This document shows positions 1-9,571 of a stretch of DNA of 64,000 nucleotides, piece after piece. The position numbers were made by a program, and so were the translations under genes. The stretch lies in NCBI RefSeq assembly GCF_003482105.1, contig NZ_QULM01000004.1, positions 1 to 64,000 of the forward strand, given 5' to 3'. The notes beneath the pieces are model-generated. The model made no database searches. It saw only the letters and a program-made list of their open reading frames with translations, and was not told where the DNA came from. How positions within the stretch are numbered: the stretch's first letter is position 1; every line of letters starts with the position of its first letter. This stretch comes from Coprococcus sp. OM04-5BH (lineage in GTDB: Bacteria; Bacillota; Clostridia; Lachnospirales; Lachnospiraceae).

Positions 1-54
1 ATGATTGCTTTGAAGTATTGGAAACTTGCATTTCCTGTTTGTATGAAATTCTGA
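1..54 (+). other. Possible 3' end of an upstream coding region
   Basis: Frame 1 is open from the first base to a TGA at 52-54 (17 codons). It could be the tail of a gene that begins outside the window, but it is too short to identify, and no hairpin separates it from the tRNA promoter. Treat as uncertain. Confidence 0.2.
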
Positions 55-74
55 AAGAATATTTGGTTTAAATA

Positions 75-103
75 TTGCTTTTCAGGGTTGGATATGTTAT
101 AAT
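75..103 (+). promoter_or_regulatory. Sigma-A type promoter of the tRNA cluster
   Basis: A TTGCTT -35 box (75-80) is followed after 17 bases by TATAAT (98-103), with a TG one base before the -10 (extended -10). It lies 34 bases before the first tRNA, so all seven tRNAs can be read as one transcript. Confidence 0.7.
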
Positions 104-136
104 CCAACAGTACGCCGTGGTTATCACAGGTGTTAA

Positions 137-208
137 TCCTCGATAGCTCAATGGTAGAGCACTCGGCTGTTAACCGAGGGGTTGTAGGTTCGAGCCCTAC
201 TCGGGGAG
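137..208 (+). tRNA. tRNA-Asn (GTT)
   Basis: A full cloverleaf folds. The acceptor TCCTCGA (137-143) pairs with TCGGGGA (201-207), the T arm is GTAGG-TTCGAGC-CCTAC, and the anticodon loop CTGTTAA carries GTT. No CCA is encoded, so it must be added after transcription, as for the other tRNAs here. Confidence 0.97.
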
Positions 209-220
209 CTTACTTACTAA

Positions 221-292
221 GGCCCCATGGTCAAGCGGTTAAGACATCGCCCTTTCACGGCGGTAACACGAGTTCGAATCTCGTTGGGGTCA
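221..292 (+). tRNA. tRNA-Glu (TTC)
   Basis: Acceptor GGCCCCA (221-227) pairs with TGGGGTC (285-291), discriminator A. The anticodon loop CTTTCAC gives TTC, and the T arm has the ACGAG-TTCGAAT-CTCGT form. CCA is not encoded. Confidence 0.97.
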
Positions 293-326
293 TTGAGTTG
301 AATAATGTCAACGTACAATTTAATAT

Positions 327-399
327 GCCGATGTGGCTCAATTGGCAGAGCAGCTGATTTGTAATCAGCAGGTTATCGGTTCGAGTCCGATCATCGGCT
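327..399 (+). tRNA. tRNA-Thr (TGT), copy 1
   Basis: Acceptor GCCGATG (327-333) pairs perfectly with CATCGGC (392-398). The anticodon loop TTTGTAA gives TGT. All 73 bases are identical to the second tRNA-Thr at 790-862. Confidence 0.97.
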
Positions 400-427
400 T
401 TTGCTAAGGCGAAAGCTTTAGTATAAT

Positions 428-509
428 GGGTGGATTCCCGAGTGGCCAAAGGGGACAGACTGTAAATCTGCTGCGTAATGCTTCGATGGTTCGAATCCAT
501 CTCCGCCCA
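428..509 (+). tRNA. tRNA-Tyr (GTA)
   Basis: Class II tRNA of 82 bases with a long variable arm. Acceptor GGGTGGA (428-434) pairs with TCCGCCC (502-508) with one G-T pair. The anticodon loop CTGTAAA gives GTA. The cognate synthetase gene tyrS lies in the same window (11251-12471). Confidence 0.97.
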
Positions 510-574
510 TTTCTTTAACCGATATACAGGTTAAACCTTTCCCCAACATGTAGTTGTTAGGGATTATTTTATGA

Positions 575-648
575 CGCGGGGTGGAGCAGTCTGGAAGCTC
601 GTCGGGCTCATAACCCGAAGGTCATAGGTTCAAATCCTGTCCCCGCTA
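575..648 (+). tRNA. Initiator tRNA-fMet (CAT)
   Basis: The first acceptor position is unpaired (C575 opposite T647), and the anticodon stem has three G-C pairs around the CTCATAA loop. Both are hallmarks of initiator tRNA. The acceptor is otherwise paired (GCGGGG with CCCCGC). Elongator tRNA-Met is therefore unlikely. Confidence 0.95.
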
Positions 649-690
649 CTAATTGCATTTAATGCAATATATACAAAAGAAGAAACACAT

Positions 691-763
<73 letters not shown>

Positions 764-789
764 TCTTTTTTTTTCTAAAAATTAAATAC

Positions 790-862
790 GCCGATGTGGC
801 TCAATTGGCAGAGCAGCTGATTTGTAATCAGCAGGTTATCGGTTCGAGTCCGATCATCGGCT
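790..862 (+). tRNA. tRNA-Thr (TGT), copy 2
   Basis: Identical over 73 bases to the tRNA-Thr at 327-399 while the flanks differ, so the gene was duplicated or kept identical within the cluster. It is the last tRNA before the terminator. Confidence 0.97.
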
Positions 863-869
863 TACAGGG

Positions 870-904
870 GATCTCTTAGGATTAATTCTTAAGAGGTCTT
901 TTTA
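870..904 (+). terminator. Terminator of the tRNA cluster
   Basis: GATCTCTTA (870-878) pairs with TAAGAGGTC (890-898), with one G-T pair and an 11-base loop, followed by a run of T. Confidence 0.75.
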
Positions 905-945
905 ATTGTAAGACAGTGCGGGAATCAAGCTATAGGATAAAACGT

Positions 946-1001
946 GTTGAAATAAAGATGTTGAAATAAAGGCGTTGAAATAAATGCATTGATATAAAGC
1001 T
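946..1001. repeat. Four tandem 14-bp repeats in a noncoding gap
   Basis: Units start at 946, 960, 974 and 988, with consensus GTTGAAATAAAGNN (the fourth reads ATTGATATAAAG). A related copy, CATTGATATAAAGG, follows near 1014. The gap 905-1275 holds no open frame with a ribosome site. Apart from these repeats I see only an A/T-rich stretch with TATAAT-like boxes (1140-1200) that may be the promoter of the next gene. Confidence 0.7.
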
Positions 1002-1275
1002 TTCTATATGCAAGGCATTGATATAAAGGTTTCGGTATGCAATGGCAACTATATTTTTTAAAGAAAAATTCAAAATAACCGATATACCGTATTAAAAGTA
1101 AGACAGTGATAATAATTCGTCGAAATCTCCCTGAAATCGGTATAATATTAGGGTTGATTTTTTGACAGGATGATTATAATATCATATGTGTTATAAATGG
1201 AAAGAGGAATATATCATTACAAAGAAAGGCACGCCATCACTTTGTGAGGCATGTCAATAAACGTGGGGTGATTTG

Positions 1276-3147
1276 ATGAATAATATTTTGCAGGAAATGA
1301 CAAGTAAATCTCTTAGTGAGGCTATGGTGGATTTCGCAGAGAAGGTGCCTGTGCAATATAGATCCGAGTACTTTGAAGCTATGGTGGACAAGTGGGGCTA
1401 TGATGAGGTTATAGGCGGGCTTGCGGAGAAATACTGGTTTAATGTAGATCAGATCGCCAGGGTTATGAAAGATGTAGACAGATATAACAAGCCTCTGGAT
1501 AGTTACAAAACACCTAAAACAATAGTTACATATTACAGGAACATTACAAATGGTGGTGCCCAGCGAGTTGTAACAATGCTGTGCAATATCTGGTCGTCAA
1601 TGACAGACGAACAGGGAAATAAAAAGTATAATGTAATACTTGTTACGGACAATGGTCCGGAAGAAGATGAATACGAGTTAAATGCTGACGTGAAGAGAGA
1701 ATATATCCCTTCATATAAAGTAGAGAAACGAGAATATCTTAAGCGAATGAAGGCAATAAATGATCTTCTCGATAGAAATAATGTGGATGTATTTGTATCC
1801 AATATGTTTACTCAGCATTGTACGTGGTGGGATATGCTGACTGTAAAGAGCCATCCTTCAAGACCGGCATTTGTTCTTCATGTTCATAGCTTTACATGTC
1901 TGCCCTATGGGCTTCAGGGGTGTGAGGCGGATTCCCTTCAATACATATATAGATTGTGTGATGGCATAGTTACATTATCAGTTACAGACGAGATGTATAC
2001 ACAGATATATAATAAAAAGGCGAAATGTATAGGTAATCCGTTTACATTCAATGTAAATGAGATAAAGATAAGCAATTATGTACCACACAGGATAGTATGG
2101 GTAGCTCGTATTGATGGAGTAAAGCGTCCCCTTGATCTGATTCCGGTTATGAAGCTTGTGACCCGGGAGATCAGCGATGCAAAGCTTGTCATAGTTGGCA
2201 AGGGTGATGAAAAATTAGAAGCTGAGCTGCGAAAGCTCATTAAAGAGAACCATTTGGAGAAGAACATAGAATGTGCAGGATTTACCATGGATGTGGGCAG
2301 ATATTACTCAGAAGCTTCATTATTTGTGAGTACTTCCTCCAGTGAAGGGTATGGACTGACTTTCTATGAGGCACAGGCATATGGACTTCCGATAGTGTGC
2401 TATGAAATGCCATGGCTTGAGGTGGAGGAGTCCGGAGCAGGAGTTGTCAGCGTTACTCAGGAGAATGTTGTTCTTATGGCACAGGCTATCATAGACATAT
2501 TAAAGGATAGCGATAAGGTGAAAAAGCTTGGTGCAGCCGGAAGAAAGCACATTGAAGAGGTAAGCAGCATAGACATAGGAGAGGCCTGGGAAGGCTTATT
2601 CAATGGGGTATACGGAGATGACAGTTATTTTGAGAGAGATTTAACTGCAGATGAATTGAAGTATAAGATGAAGATACTTATTACCAACCTCACAGGATAC
2701 CAGCAGCAGGCAAAATATGATATAAAGAACCACAGGAGCAGAGAGCTTGATTTGGCATTTTCAGACAAGAAGGACATATATGATAAGCTCCAGCAGGCGT
2801 ACGCAGAAAAGTCTGAGATAAATGCAAAACTTAAACAGACCTACGAGGAGAAATCCGAGATAAATGCCAAGCTTCAGCAGACCTATGCAGAGAAATCCGA
2901 GTTAAATGAGAAGCTTCAACAGACTTACGCAGAGAAATCCGAGTTGAATGAGAAGCTTCAACAGACCTATGCAGAGAAGTCTGAGATAAATGCCAAGCTT
3001 AAGCAGGCGTATGAGGACAAGACTGAGCGAGGTGAGCGTATAAAGGAGCTTGAGGCTGAACTGGCGGCTATCAGGGGCTCTGTTGGATATAAGCTCATGA
3101 AGGGTGTCAGACTGGTGCCGGGTAATGCAAAGAAGCACGATGAGTAG
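1276..3147 (+). CDS. Glycosyltransferase (GT4/GT-B type) with repeated coiled-coil tail
   Basis: Predicted sugar-nucleotide-dependent glycosyltransferase, probably cytoplasmic or membrane-peripheral, acting in surface polysaccharide synthesis. A GGAQR segment (about residues 93-97) suits the N-terminal GT-B domain. The C-terminal domain has the GT4 layout, with IVWVARIDGVKRPLDLI, a KLVIVGKGDE strand, and an SEGYGLTFYEAQAYGLPIV acceptor/donor loop with the E-x7-E spacing. After about residue 500 come six 14-residue coiled-coil repeats and a short GSVGYKLMKG motif often found at the end of such tails. The ATG at 1276 is chosen because GGGG (1264-1267) sits eight bases upstream; a TTG at 1273 is the alternative. 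No other polysaccharide gene is adjacent. A strong terminator follows, so it appears to be a single-gene unit. Confidence 0.88.
   Translation: MNNILQEMTSKSLSEAMVDFAEKVPVQYRSEYFEAMVDKWGYDEVIGGLAEKYWFNVDQIARVMKDVDRYNKPLDSYKTPKTIVTYYRNITNGGAQRVVTMLCNIWSSMTDEQGNKKYNVILVTDNGPEEDEYELNADVKREYIPSYKVEKREYLKRMKAINDLLDRNNVDVFVSNMFTQHCTWWDMLTVKSHPSRPAFVLHVHSFTCLPYGLQGCEADSLQYIYRLCDGIVTLSVTDEMYTQIYNKKAKCIGNPFTFNVNEIKISNYVPHRIVWVARIDGVKRPLDLIPVMKLVTREISDAKLVIVGKGDEKLEAELRKLIKENHLEKNIECAGFTMDVGRYYSEASLFVSTSSSEGYGLTFYEAQAYGLPIVCYEMPWLEVEESGAGVVSVTQENVVLMAQAIIDILKDSDKVKKLGAAGRKHIEEVSSIDIGEAWEGLFNGVYGDDSYFERDLTADELKYKMKILITNLTGYQQQAKYDIKNHRSRELDLAFSDKKDIYDKLQQAYAEKSEINAKLKQTYEEKSEINAKLQQTYAEKSELNEKLQQTYAEKSELNEKLQQTYAEKSEINAKLKQAYEDKTERGERIKELEAELAAIRGSVGYKLMKGVRLVPGNAKKHDE
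2788..3039 (+). repeat. Six tandem 42-bp coding repeats
   Basis: Six in-frame 42-base units each encode 14 residues of the form L-(Q/K)-Q-(T/A)-Y-(A/E)-(E/D)-K-(S/T)-E-x-N-x-K, i.e. two heptads. Units 2-5 are nearly identical at the DNA level, so copy number is probably variable between strains. Confidence 0.85.
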
Positions 3148-3166
3148 GTGAACGATATAAGATAAG

Positions 3167-3227
3167 AGCACAGGATGATTGCGGTGGTGCCATTAAATCC
3201 GGCACACTGCAGCACCTGTGCTTTTTT
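3167..3227 (+). terminator. Terminator after the glycosyltransferase
   Basis: AGCACAGG (3167-3174) pairs with CCTGTGCT (3215-3222). An inner pairing of GGTGGTGCC-like bases extends it, and six T follow. Confidence 0.75.
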
Positions 3228-3473
3228 AAATTTTATGATTGTAAATTTTTAAAAGTTTACCTGACGCTTGACGGTAGTACATTTACATGGGAAAATATCA
3301 ATGTGGCATCAGCTGTTTGGCGAAAAAGTAACGAAAGATTGACGTTCAAAGATTGCGTTAAGTTTTATATGAAAACTTGTATTTTGACATTTAATGGGTT
3401 TTTAATGGTTTTTAATGGGCTTTTTAATAGGATTTTTAATTGGCTGATGTTCAGATAGTGGGGGAGGGATCAC
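3228..3473 (+). other. Leader region upstream of the DUF4132 gene pair
   Basis: No gene is seen. A TTGACG box (3339-3344) followed after 18 bases by TTTTAT (3363-3368) is a possible promoter. It is followed by several copies of TTTTTAATGG (3390-3440) and by the motif AATTGGCTGATGTT (3438-3451), 22 bases before the next start codon. The same motif occurs before four other genes in the window. Confidence 0.45.
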
Positions 3474-3887
3474 ATGCTTTTATACATGAATATGAAACAG
3501 CTTGGAAAACGAAGAAATACTGTGGATAAAGTGCCATTTGAATATGAGGCGGAACCGGAGACTTTGCGGGAACTTATAACAGAGACTGTTAAGATATGTG
3601 TCAGGGAATACATAGAGCGTATGGACAGAGGAGAAGCAGTCCTTACAAGTGATCAGATAGATGACATGGCACAGATCGGTAAGATAGCCTTCGGCATAGT
3701 GTACGGAGATAAGAAGCCTGATGTATCAAAAGCAGCGGATACGGCTATAACTGGCTTTGAGGATGGGCTGTTCAGGGTGTTCCTTGGGAGTGAGGAGCTT
3801 ACGGAATTGGACGAGAAGGTTATATTTGCTGAGGGAGATGAGATCACGTTCATCAGACTCACAATGTTAGCCGGAAGAATGTGGTAG
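3474..3887 (+). CDS. Small hypothetical protein next to DUF4132 protein
   Basis: 137 residues, no signal peptide or membrane segment; acidic (many E/D) and likely cytoplasmic. I do not recognise the family. GGGGGAGGG just upstream supports the ATG at 3474. The next gene starts 30 bases after its stop, so the two are probably one transcription unit and the proteins may act together. Conservation next to DUF4132 genes in other genomes would support a functional link. Confidence 0.7.
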   Translation: MLLYMNMKQLGKRRNTVDKVPFEYEAEPETLRELITETVKICVREYIERMDRGEAVLTSDQIDDMAQIGKIAFGIVYGDKKPDVSKAADTAITGFEDGLFRVFLGSEELTELDEKVIFAEGDEITFIRLTMLAGRMW

Positions 3888-3917
3888 ACAGAAGTAAAAA
3901 ATCGAAAGGGGTTACGC

Positions 3918-6900
3918 ATGGGAGAAGATAAGAAGACAAAGCTTGAGAGGGAAGCAGAGAAAAATCTTGCAGAGAATGTAAGAAAAGCATACAAGGAAAG
4001 GGCAGATGAACTTAAGAAGACATACAGCATGGAGGTTCAGAAGATCATTGAAGAAACCGGCAGATATAATGGGGCGGCTCATCTTACTGAAACAGGAAAG
4101 AAGCTGGAGAGATTTCTTAAGACAGAGGGCAACCGGCCATCAGATTTCTTCAGATCCGAAATGAAGAATATGCCTGGTTGGATACCGGATGATCTGCTAG
4201 AAGACTTCTATTGCACTATAGACAGCATAATAAAGTGGCAGGCGAGCCAGTCTTATTTCAGAAGGACTGTGCGGACGAAGAAGTATACATCATACATGGA
4301 CAGATATTTCAGAATCATGGCTGCGTATCATGACATGGGAATATATAATGCAGACATAGTTTCCATATATAAGGGGAACGTGCCTGTGGATACGCTGTGC
4401 CTGTACAAGGATAAGGGGGCAAATGGCTGGAAGGCAATATCGGAATACTGGATACAGGCAGAGCTTGACAGGGGAAATGTCCAGCTTGAGGAAGCCCTTA
4501 TGGACATTTTGTTTGGTGAGAGCACCGGGGCGAAGCTCACCACCGAAATGATCCGTGGAATATGTATGAGTGAAAACAACAGGCTACACGATGCTCTTGG
4601 TAAGCTGCTGCTGGCAGCAAGGCTTCAGGAGGGACTCCGCCAGGCAATATGCGAGAACATGGACTACGGAACCACAGAGGCCTTCATGACACTGTTTCGT
4701 GTGATCAAGGACAATGAGCTGTTGAGGTATGCCTCTGTCACAAGGGCTGTTGGTACATGGACGGGACTTGTGGCAAATGAAGAGAGCAAGATCGACCGTA
4801 TACAGGAAAAACAGCTTTATATAATAGACACATATCTTCATGATGAGAACGCCAGACATGAGGCACTTATGGGCGAGGACGCCATGAAGATATACCTGGC
4901 ACTGTGGTGTTACGGCTTCTTTGATATAGATGACGCATGCCGTATAATGCAGGAACTGGCACTTAACGGCACAAAGCACCAACGAATGGTATTTGCAATG
5001 TACATAGACGCCATGAGCCTTGGAAAGATGTATGTGCATAAGGTGGCAAAGGAATTTGTGGAGAGATATGGAGATGAACCTGACACCATGGCGGTTGTCA
5101 TGCCAAGCTTCATGTCGGACTACCAGGTGTATATGAACGAGCTGGTATACGAGGAGGGACGCAGGTATAAGGGCAAGGTGAGAAAGAAAACATATGCGGA
5201 GTTTTCCAGATACTTTGACAGCAGGGAGGAGTGCCTCAGGATATATGATATCCTTATGGGGCTTCTTGACAAGATACCGGGCAGGAAGCTTGAGATAAAT
5301 CCCTGCGTGTTCCCATGGAACGTGGCATATCTCGAGAAATCGGACGTTATCATGAGGCTTGGTGTGTGCGCCAGTGCCTTGAGAGATGAGGACAAGATCA
5401 CTGCGGTTGCCCGCATGATGAGTGATATCGATCCGTCAAAATACTGCAGGGACACACTTATGATGGCACTTATAAGAGAACCTGCAAATGACGACCAGAG
5501 GGCACTTCTTGTGGAGGCTGTAGCCGACAAGGAAACATTTACCAGACAGAAGGCTGCCGAGCTTGTTAAGAACATGGAGCTTTCACCGGATAATTATACA
5601 CAGCTTGAGAATATGCTCAAGTATAAGAAGGCTGACGTCAGGGATACGGTGCTGGCTATACTCTATAAGATGGATGGGGACAGCATGTATGAGCTTATCG
5701 GAAGACTTCTTGCAGATCCTAAGGAAGAGAAGCGGACTGCGGGGCTTGATCTTTTGTTGCAGTTAAAGAAGGATGAGGACAGGAAAGAATTATTTGCCAG
5801 GTGTGTCAAGCATATTGATACCATGGAGCACGCCGTTTCAAGAGTAAGCACCAAGGAACAGATCCTTATAAATGAAATAATAAATACCGGGGAGAATAAG
5901 CCGGATGCAGAAAGGGGATACGGTCTTTATGATGTAAATGCAACCTACGAACCGGTATTTGACGCGGCATATCTTGAGGATTGCAAGGAAGTATACAAAA
6001 GATATTTCCCTGACAGCGGTATTGCCATGGGGAAGATCGGTGGAGATACAGGAAAGCTTGCGGGGGCATTTTCCAGGTTAAAGTCGAAGCTTGGCACAGG
6101 CAAGACAGAAGCTGTTTCAGAGACAGACGAGATCATAAAGAAGCTTGACGCACTGATAGAGGAGCACAAGAACGATGAGTACACCAACAGGATCGGGGAG
6201 ATCCGTATGCTTGGGGAGTCCGGTGGACTTTACAGTGAAGATGGAAATATACAATTTGCAGAGCTGTGGGAAGGCTTTTACAGGGAGAATATACAGACTC
6301 CGGAACGGCTTGTGCAGGTATACACTTATCTGCAGGGATGCAACAATGACAGAGAGGATTTCAAGAAATACTGCGAGAGCTTCATTGGGGATATGTTCGG
6401 CGGGCAGTATGTGGTGGAACAGTACAATTACGGCTATCTGTCACGGATAAAGACAGTCATTTCATACCTTTACGACAAATATGTGCTGATCCCCGATATG
6501 AGAAAGCTGGCAGTGGTGGCAGCGGATTATCTTATCTCCAGAAAGGCAGAGCTGGTGTATGATTTCCGTGTGGTAAGTCCAAGGGCGGATAAAGAGGAGA
6601 GAAACAGGGTATACCACAGGGGTGTTATAACGAATGAGCAGATCATGAAATTTACAGGATACCTTACCCTGGCGAAGAAGATCTGTTTTATTGAGGTGGA
6701 AGATGGTTCGGATACAGCCACGGCAAATGAGGCAGAGTTCCGTCATTTGTTCCCATATAATTATGCATTGTCTGAGTGCTATGGTTTCCGCGTGCCTGAA
6801 GATGTGGCAAATGTTCCGGGGGAGCCTTACTACTGGATACACACTGGAGAAATGATGTGGGTACCAACTCTTCATGATTACATTGCGGCATACAGCCGTG

Positions 6901-9464
6901 GAATCGTAACCAGGGATTATATGTACAAGATGGCATTTGAGGGAAATCCGCTGGACACTAACCTTAAGTGCGTGTCTGATATCATCAGGTACATTACTGA
7001 AAGAGACAGGCAGGTGCAGACCAGACGCAATGAATGGAGCTGGCTTGAGCAGAGAAGAGTCGAGAATATAAGAAGGATACTTCTGCATGATCCTTCAAAG
7101 GAGCTTTCTGAGACCGATCAGAGGATATTTGACATTGCTAAGGGGCTGTATGAGGACATGTCCGGGCTGGTTATGGAAGCTGAGCTTACAAGGGGAGATA
7201 CGGAGACGGAATTCTCCCGGTATATATACGGACTTACAAGAATATATGGAGCAGAATACTTTGTGAGGATATTGTCAGCTCTGGGCAAGGAGACTCTGGA
7301 GAGATCATCATATTTTAACAGTGGCTACAGCTATGGCGGAAACAGAATGAAAGTAAGCAAGAAAAACAGTCTTTCGCACCTTCTCCAGTCATGTCTGCCG
7401 GGAGTTGGGGACAATGCGGAGACTCTTAAGAGTTATCTTGCAGGTACAGACATAAGTGAAGCCCGTCTGGTGGAGGCTGCCATGTATTCTCCGGAATGGA
7501 TAGATATAGTTGGAGAGTATCTGGGCTGGGATGGATTCGCAGGGGGCTGTTATTACTTCATGGCACACATGAACGAGACATTTGACAATAAGAGGACAGC
7601 CATGATAGCAAGATACACACCGCTGTCTGTGGATGAGCTGAACGACGGAGCCTTTGACAGGGCGTGGTTTGCTGAGGTGTACGAGAAGCTTGGTGACAAA
7701 CATTTTACCCTTATATATAAGGCAGCGAAGTATATTTCAGACGGAGCAAAGCATACCAGGGCGAGAAAGTACGCGGATGCAGCCCTGGGCAGATACAATG
7801 AGGCAGAGCTCATAGCTGAAATCGAGGCAAAGCGTAACAAGGATCTGCTTATGGCAGTGGGAATACTCCCTATTGATAATGAATCACAGATCAGGGACAG
7901 ATACATGTTCCTCCAGAAGTTCAAGAAGGAGAGCAGGCAGTTCGGTGCCCAGAGGAGAGCCAGCGAGTCGGCAGCAGTACAGATCGCTCTGCAGAATATG
8001 GCGATAAATGCGGGCTATCAGGATGTGACCAGACTTATACTCCGTATGGAGAGCCTTGTGGCTCAGGGTATGTCGGATTATTTCAAGCCTCATGACGTGG
8101 GAGAGGTGTCCCTGTGGCTTGAAATGGGAGATGGCGGCAGATGTACCCTGATATGCGAGAAGAATGGCAAACAGCTTAAATCTGTGCCTGCCAAGCTTAA
8201 GAAGGATGAATATGTTGTGGCTCTCACAGAGGCGAAGAAGCAGATGGCAGAGCAGGCAAGGCGTACAAAGGCAATGCTTGAGGATGCCATGGAGAGCGAG
8301 GAAGTGTACACCTGGGCAGAGATAAAGGGAATGCTTGAAAATCCTGTTATCAGTGACATGGTGGCAGCAGTGGTATTTAAGGTGCAGGGAGAGAACGGAG
8401 ACAGTGCAGCTTCGGATGATGAAACGAGTAAGACTAAGCTTTTTAATGGCGATCAACGTGAAAAGTGCGTGCTGGGATTTGCAACTCTTGAAGGTTTGAA
8501 CGTGATCGGAGCTTATGCAATAAATGTTGAAGACAAGAATTTAAATGATAAAGGCAAGAGCTTAGATAATGCAGAACCGGAAGAGAACACAATAGATGTA
8601 GACAGCAATAGACTTTCGGATAGTATGATAGATGTTGGATGTATGGAATTGCCGGATGATACAAAGCTTGTTGTGGCACATCCGGTTCATATGTATAAGG
8701 CAGGTATGTGGCATGATGTGCAGAAGTATGTATTTGCCCGGAAGATAGTCCAGCCATTTAAGCAGGTATTCAGAGAGCTGTATGTTAAGACAGAAGAGGA
8801 GCTGGGACTTGAACATTCGCTCCGGTATGCAGGAAATCAGATACAGCCGAGGAAGACTCTTGGCTGCTTAAGATCCAGACACTGGGTTGCTGATGTGGAT
8901 GAAGGCTTGCAGAAGGTCTACTATAAGGAAAATATTGTTGCAAGGATTTATGCCCTTGCAGACTGGTTCTCACCGTCGGACATCGAGGCTCCTACCCTTG
9001 AATGGGTGGTGTTCACAGACAGAAGGAACGGTAAGGATCTTAAGATAAAGGACATTCCGGATATTATTTTCTCAGAGGTTATGAGGGATGTGGATATGGC
9101 GGTAAGCGTTGCCCATGCCGGTGGCGTGGATCCGGAGACCTCCCACTCTACAATAGAGATGAGAAAAGCCATAGCAGAATTTACAATGCCTTTATTTAAA
9201 CTGGCAAATGTATCATTTACCAGGAACCATGCAATTATAAATGGCAAGCGTGCCAACTACACGGTGCATCTGGGAAGTGGTGTGGTACATCAGGAAGCAG
9301 GACCTATGATCAATGTTCTTCCGGTTCAATCCCAGAGGCGGGGACGTATATTCCTGCCATTTGTGGATGACGACCCGAAGACCTCGGAGGTGCTCACCAA
9401 GATATTGTTCTTCGCTGAGGACAACAAGATCAAGGATCCGTTTATACTGGATCAGATAGAGTAG
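3918..9464 (+). CDS. Giant DUF4132-domain protein
   Basis: 1848 residues, very large for this genome. The N-terminus is charged and helical. The middle (about residues 530-640) has HEAT-like alternating helices, for example around ADVRDTVLAILYKM and RTAGLDLLLQL. The last 250 residues carry the DUF4132 hallmark, including WVADVDEGLQKVYYKENIVA, AGGVDPETSHSTIEMR and YTVHLGSGVVH. DUF4132 proteins are widespread but of unknown mechanism; the E. coli relatives (MolR/YehI group) carry a WGR domain that I do not see here. No signal peptide or membrane segment is visible, so a cytoplasmic scaffold-like role is plausible. AAAGGGG precedes the ATG. Codon use matches the housekeeping genes, so it looks resident rather than newly acquired. 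Confidence 0.85.
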   Translation: MGEDKKTKLEREAEKNLAENVRKAYKERADELKKTYSMEVQKIIEETGRYNGAAHLTETGKKLERFLKTEGNRPSDFFRSEMKNMPGWIPDDLLEDFYCTIDSIIKWQASQSYFRRTVRTKKYTSYMDRYFRIMAAYHDMGIYNADIVSIYKGNVPVDTLCLYKDKGANGWKAISEYWIQAELDRGNVQLEEALMDILFGESTGAKLTTEMIRGICMSENNRLHDALGKLLLAARLQEGLRQAICENMDYGTTEAFMTLFRVIKDNELLRYASVTRAVGTWTGLVANEESKIDRIQEKQLYIIDTYLHDENARHEALMGEDAMKIYLALWCYGFFDIDDACRIMQELALNGTKHQRMVFAMYIDAMSLGKMYVHKVAKEFVERYGDEPDTMAVVMPSFMSDYQVYMNELVYEEGRRYKGKVRKKTYAEFSRYFDSREECLRIYDILMGLLDKIPGRKLEINPCVFPWNVAYLEKSDVIMRLGVCASALRDEDKITAVARMMSDIDPSKYCRDTLMMALIREPANDDQRALLVEAVADKETFTRQKAAELVKNMELSPDNYTQLENMLKYKKADVRDTVLAILYKMDGDSMYELIGRLLADPKEEKRTAGLDLLLQLKKDEDRKELFARCVKHIDTMEHAVSRVSTKEQILINEIINTGENKPDAERGYGLYDVNATYEPVFDAAYLEDCKEVYKRYFPDSGIAMGKIGGDTGKLAGAFSRLKSKLGTGKTEAVSETDEIIKKLDALIEEHKNDEYTNRIGEIRMLGESGGLYSEDGNIQFAELWEGFYRENIQTPERLVQVYTYLQGCNNDREDFKKYCESFIGDMFGGQYVVEQYNYGYLSRIKTVISYLYDKYVLIPDMRKLAVVAADYLISRKAELVYDFRVVSPRADKEERNRVYHRGVITNEQIMKFTGYLTLAKKICFIEVEDGSDTATANEAEFRHLFPYNYALSECYGFRVPEDVANVPGEPYYWIHTGEMMWVPTLHDYIAAYSRGIVTRDYMYKMAFEGNPLDTNLKCVSDIIRYITERDRQVQTRRNEWSWLEQRRVENIRRILLHDPSKELSETDQRIFDIAKGLYEDMSGLVMEAELTRGDTETEFSRYIYGLTRIYGAEYFVRILSALGKETLERSSYFNSGYSYGGNRMKVSKKNSLSHLLQSCLPGVGDNAETLKSYLAGTDISEARLVEAAMYSPEWIDIVGEYLGWDGFAGGCYYFMAHMNETFDNKRTAMIARYTPLSVDELNDGAFDRAWFAEVYEKLGDKHFTLIYKAAKYISDGAKHTRARKYADAALGRYNEAELIAEIEAKRNKDLLMAVGILPIDNESQIRDRYMFLQKFKKESRQFGAQRRASESAAVQIALQNMAINAGYQDVTRLILRMESLVAQGMSDYFKPHDVGEVSLWLEMGDGGRCTLICEKNGKQLKSVPAKLKKDEYVVALTEAKKQMAEQARRTKAMLEDAMESEEVYTWAEIKGMLENPVISDMVAAVVFKVQGENGDSAASDDETSKTKLFNGDQREKCVLGFATLEGLNVIGAYAINVEDKNLNDKGKSLDNAEPEENTIDVDSNRLSDSMIDVGCMELPDDTKLVVAHPVHMYKAGMWHDVQKYVFARKIVQPFKQVFRELYVKTEEELGLEHSLRYAGNQIQPRKTLGCLRSRHWVADVDEGLQKVYYKENIVARIYALADWFSPSDIEAPTLEWVVFTDRRNGKDLKIKDIPDIIFSEVMRDVDMAVSVAHAGGVDPETSHSTIEMRKAIAEFTMPLFKLANVSFTRNHAIINGKRANYTVHLGSGVVHQEAGPMINVLPVQSQRRGRIFLPFVDDDPKTSEVLTKILFFAEDNKIKDPFILDQIE

Positions 9465-9571
9465 GGGTTATCGACATTTGGATAGGAAAAGTAAAAATAC
9501 AGGAAGCAAAAATATTGATGAAACAGGTACTGGAAAAACAAAAATATAGGAAGACAGGTAAGAAGTTATAA

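Noticed and set aside
130-500. Open frames of 75 and 81 codons on both strands
   Set aside because: They run through four tRNA genes and have no coding character.
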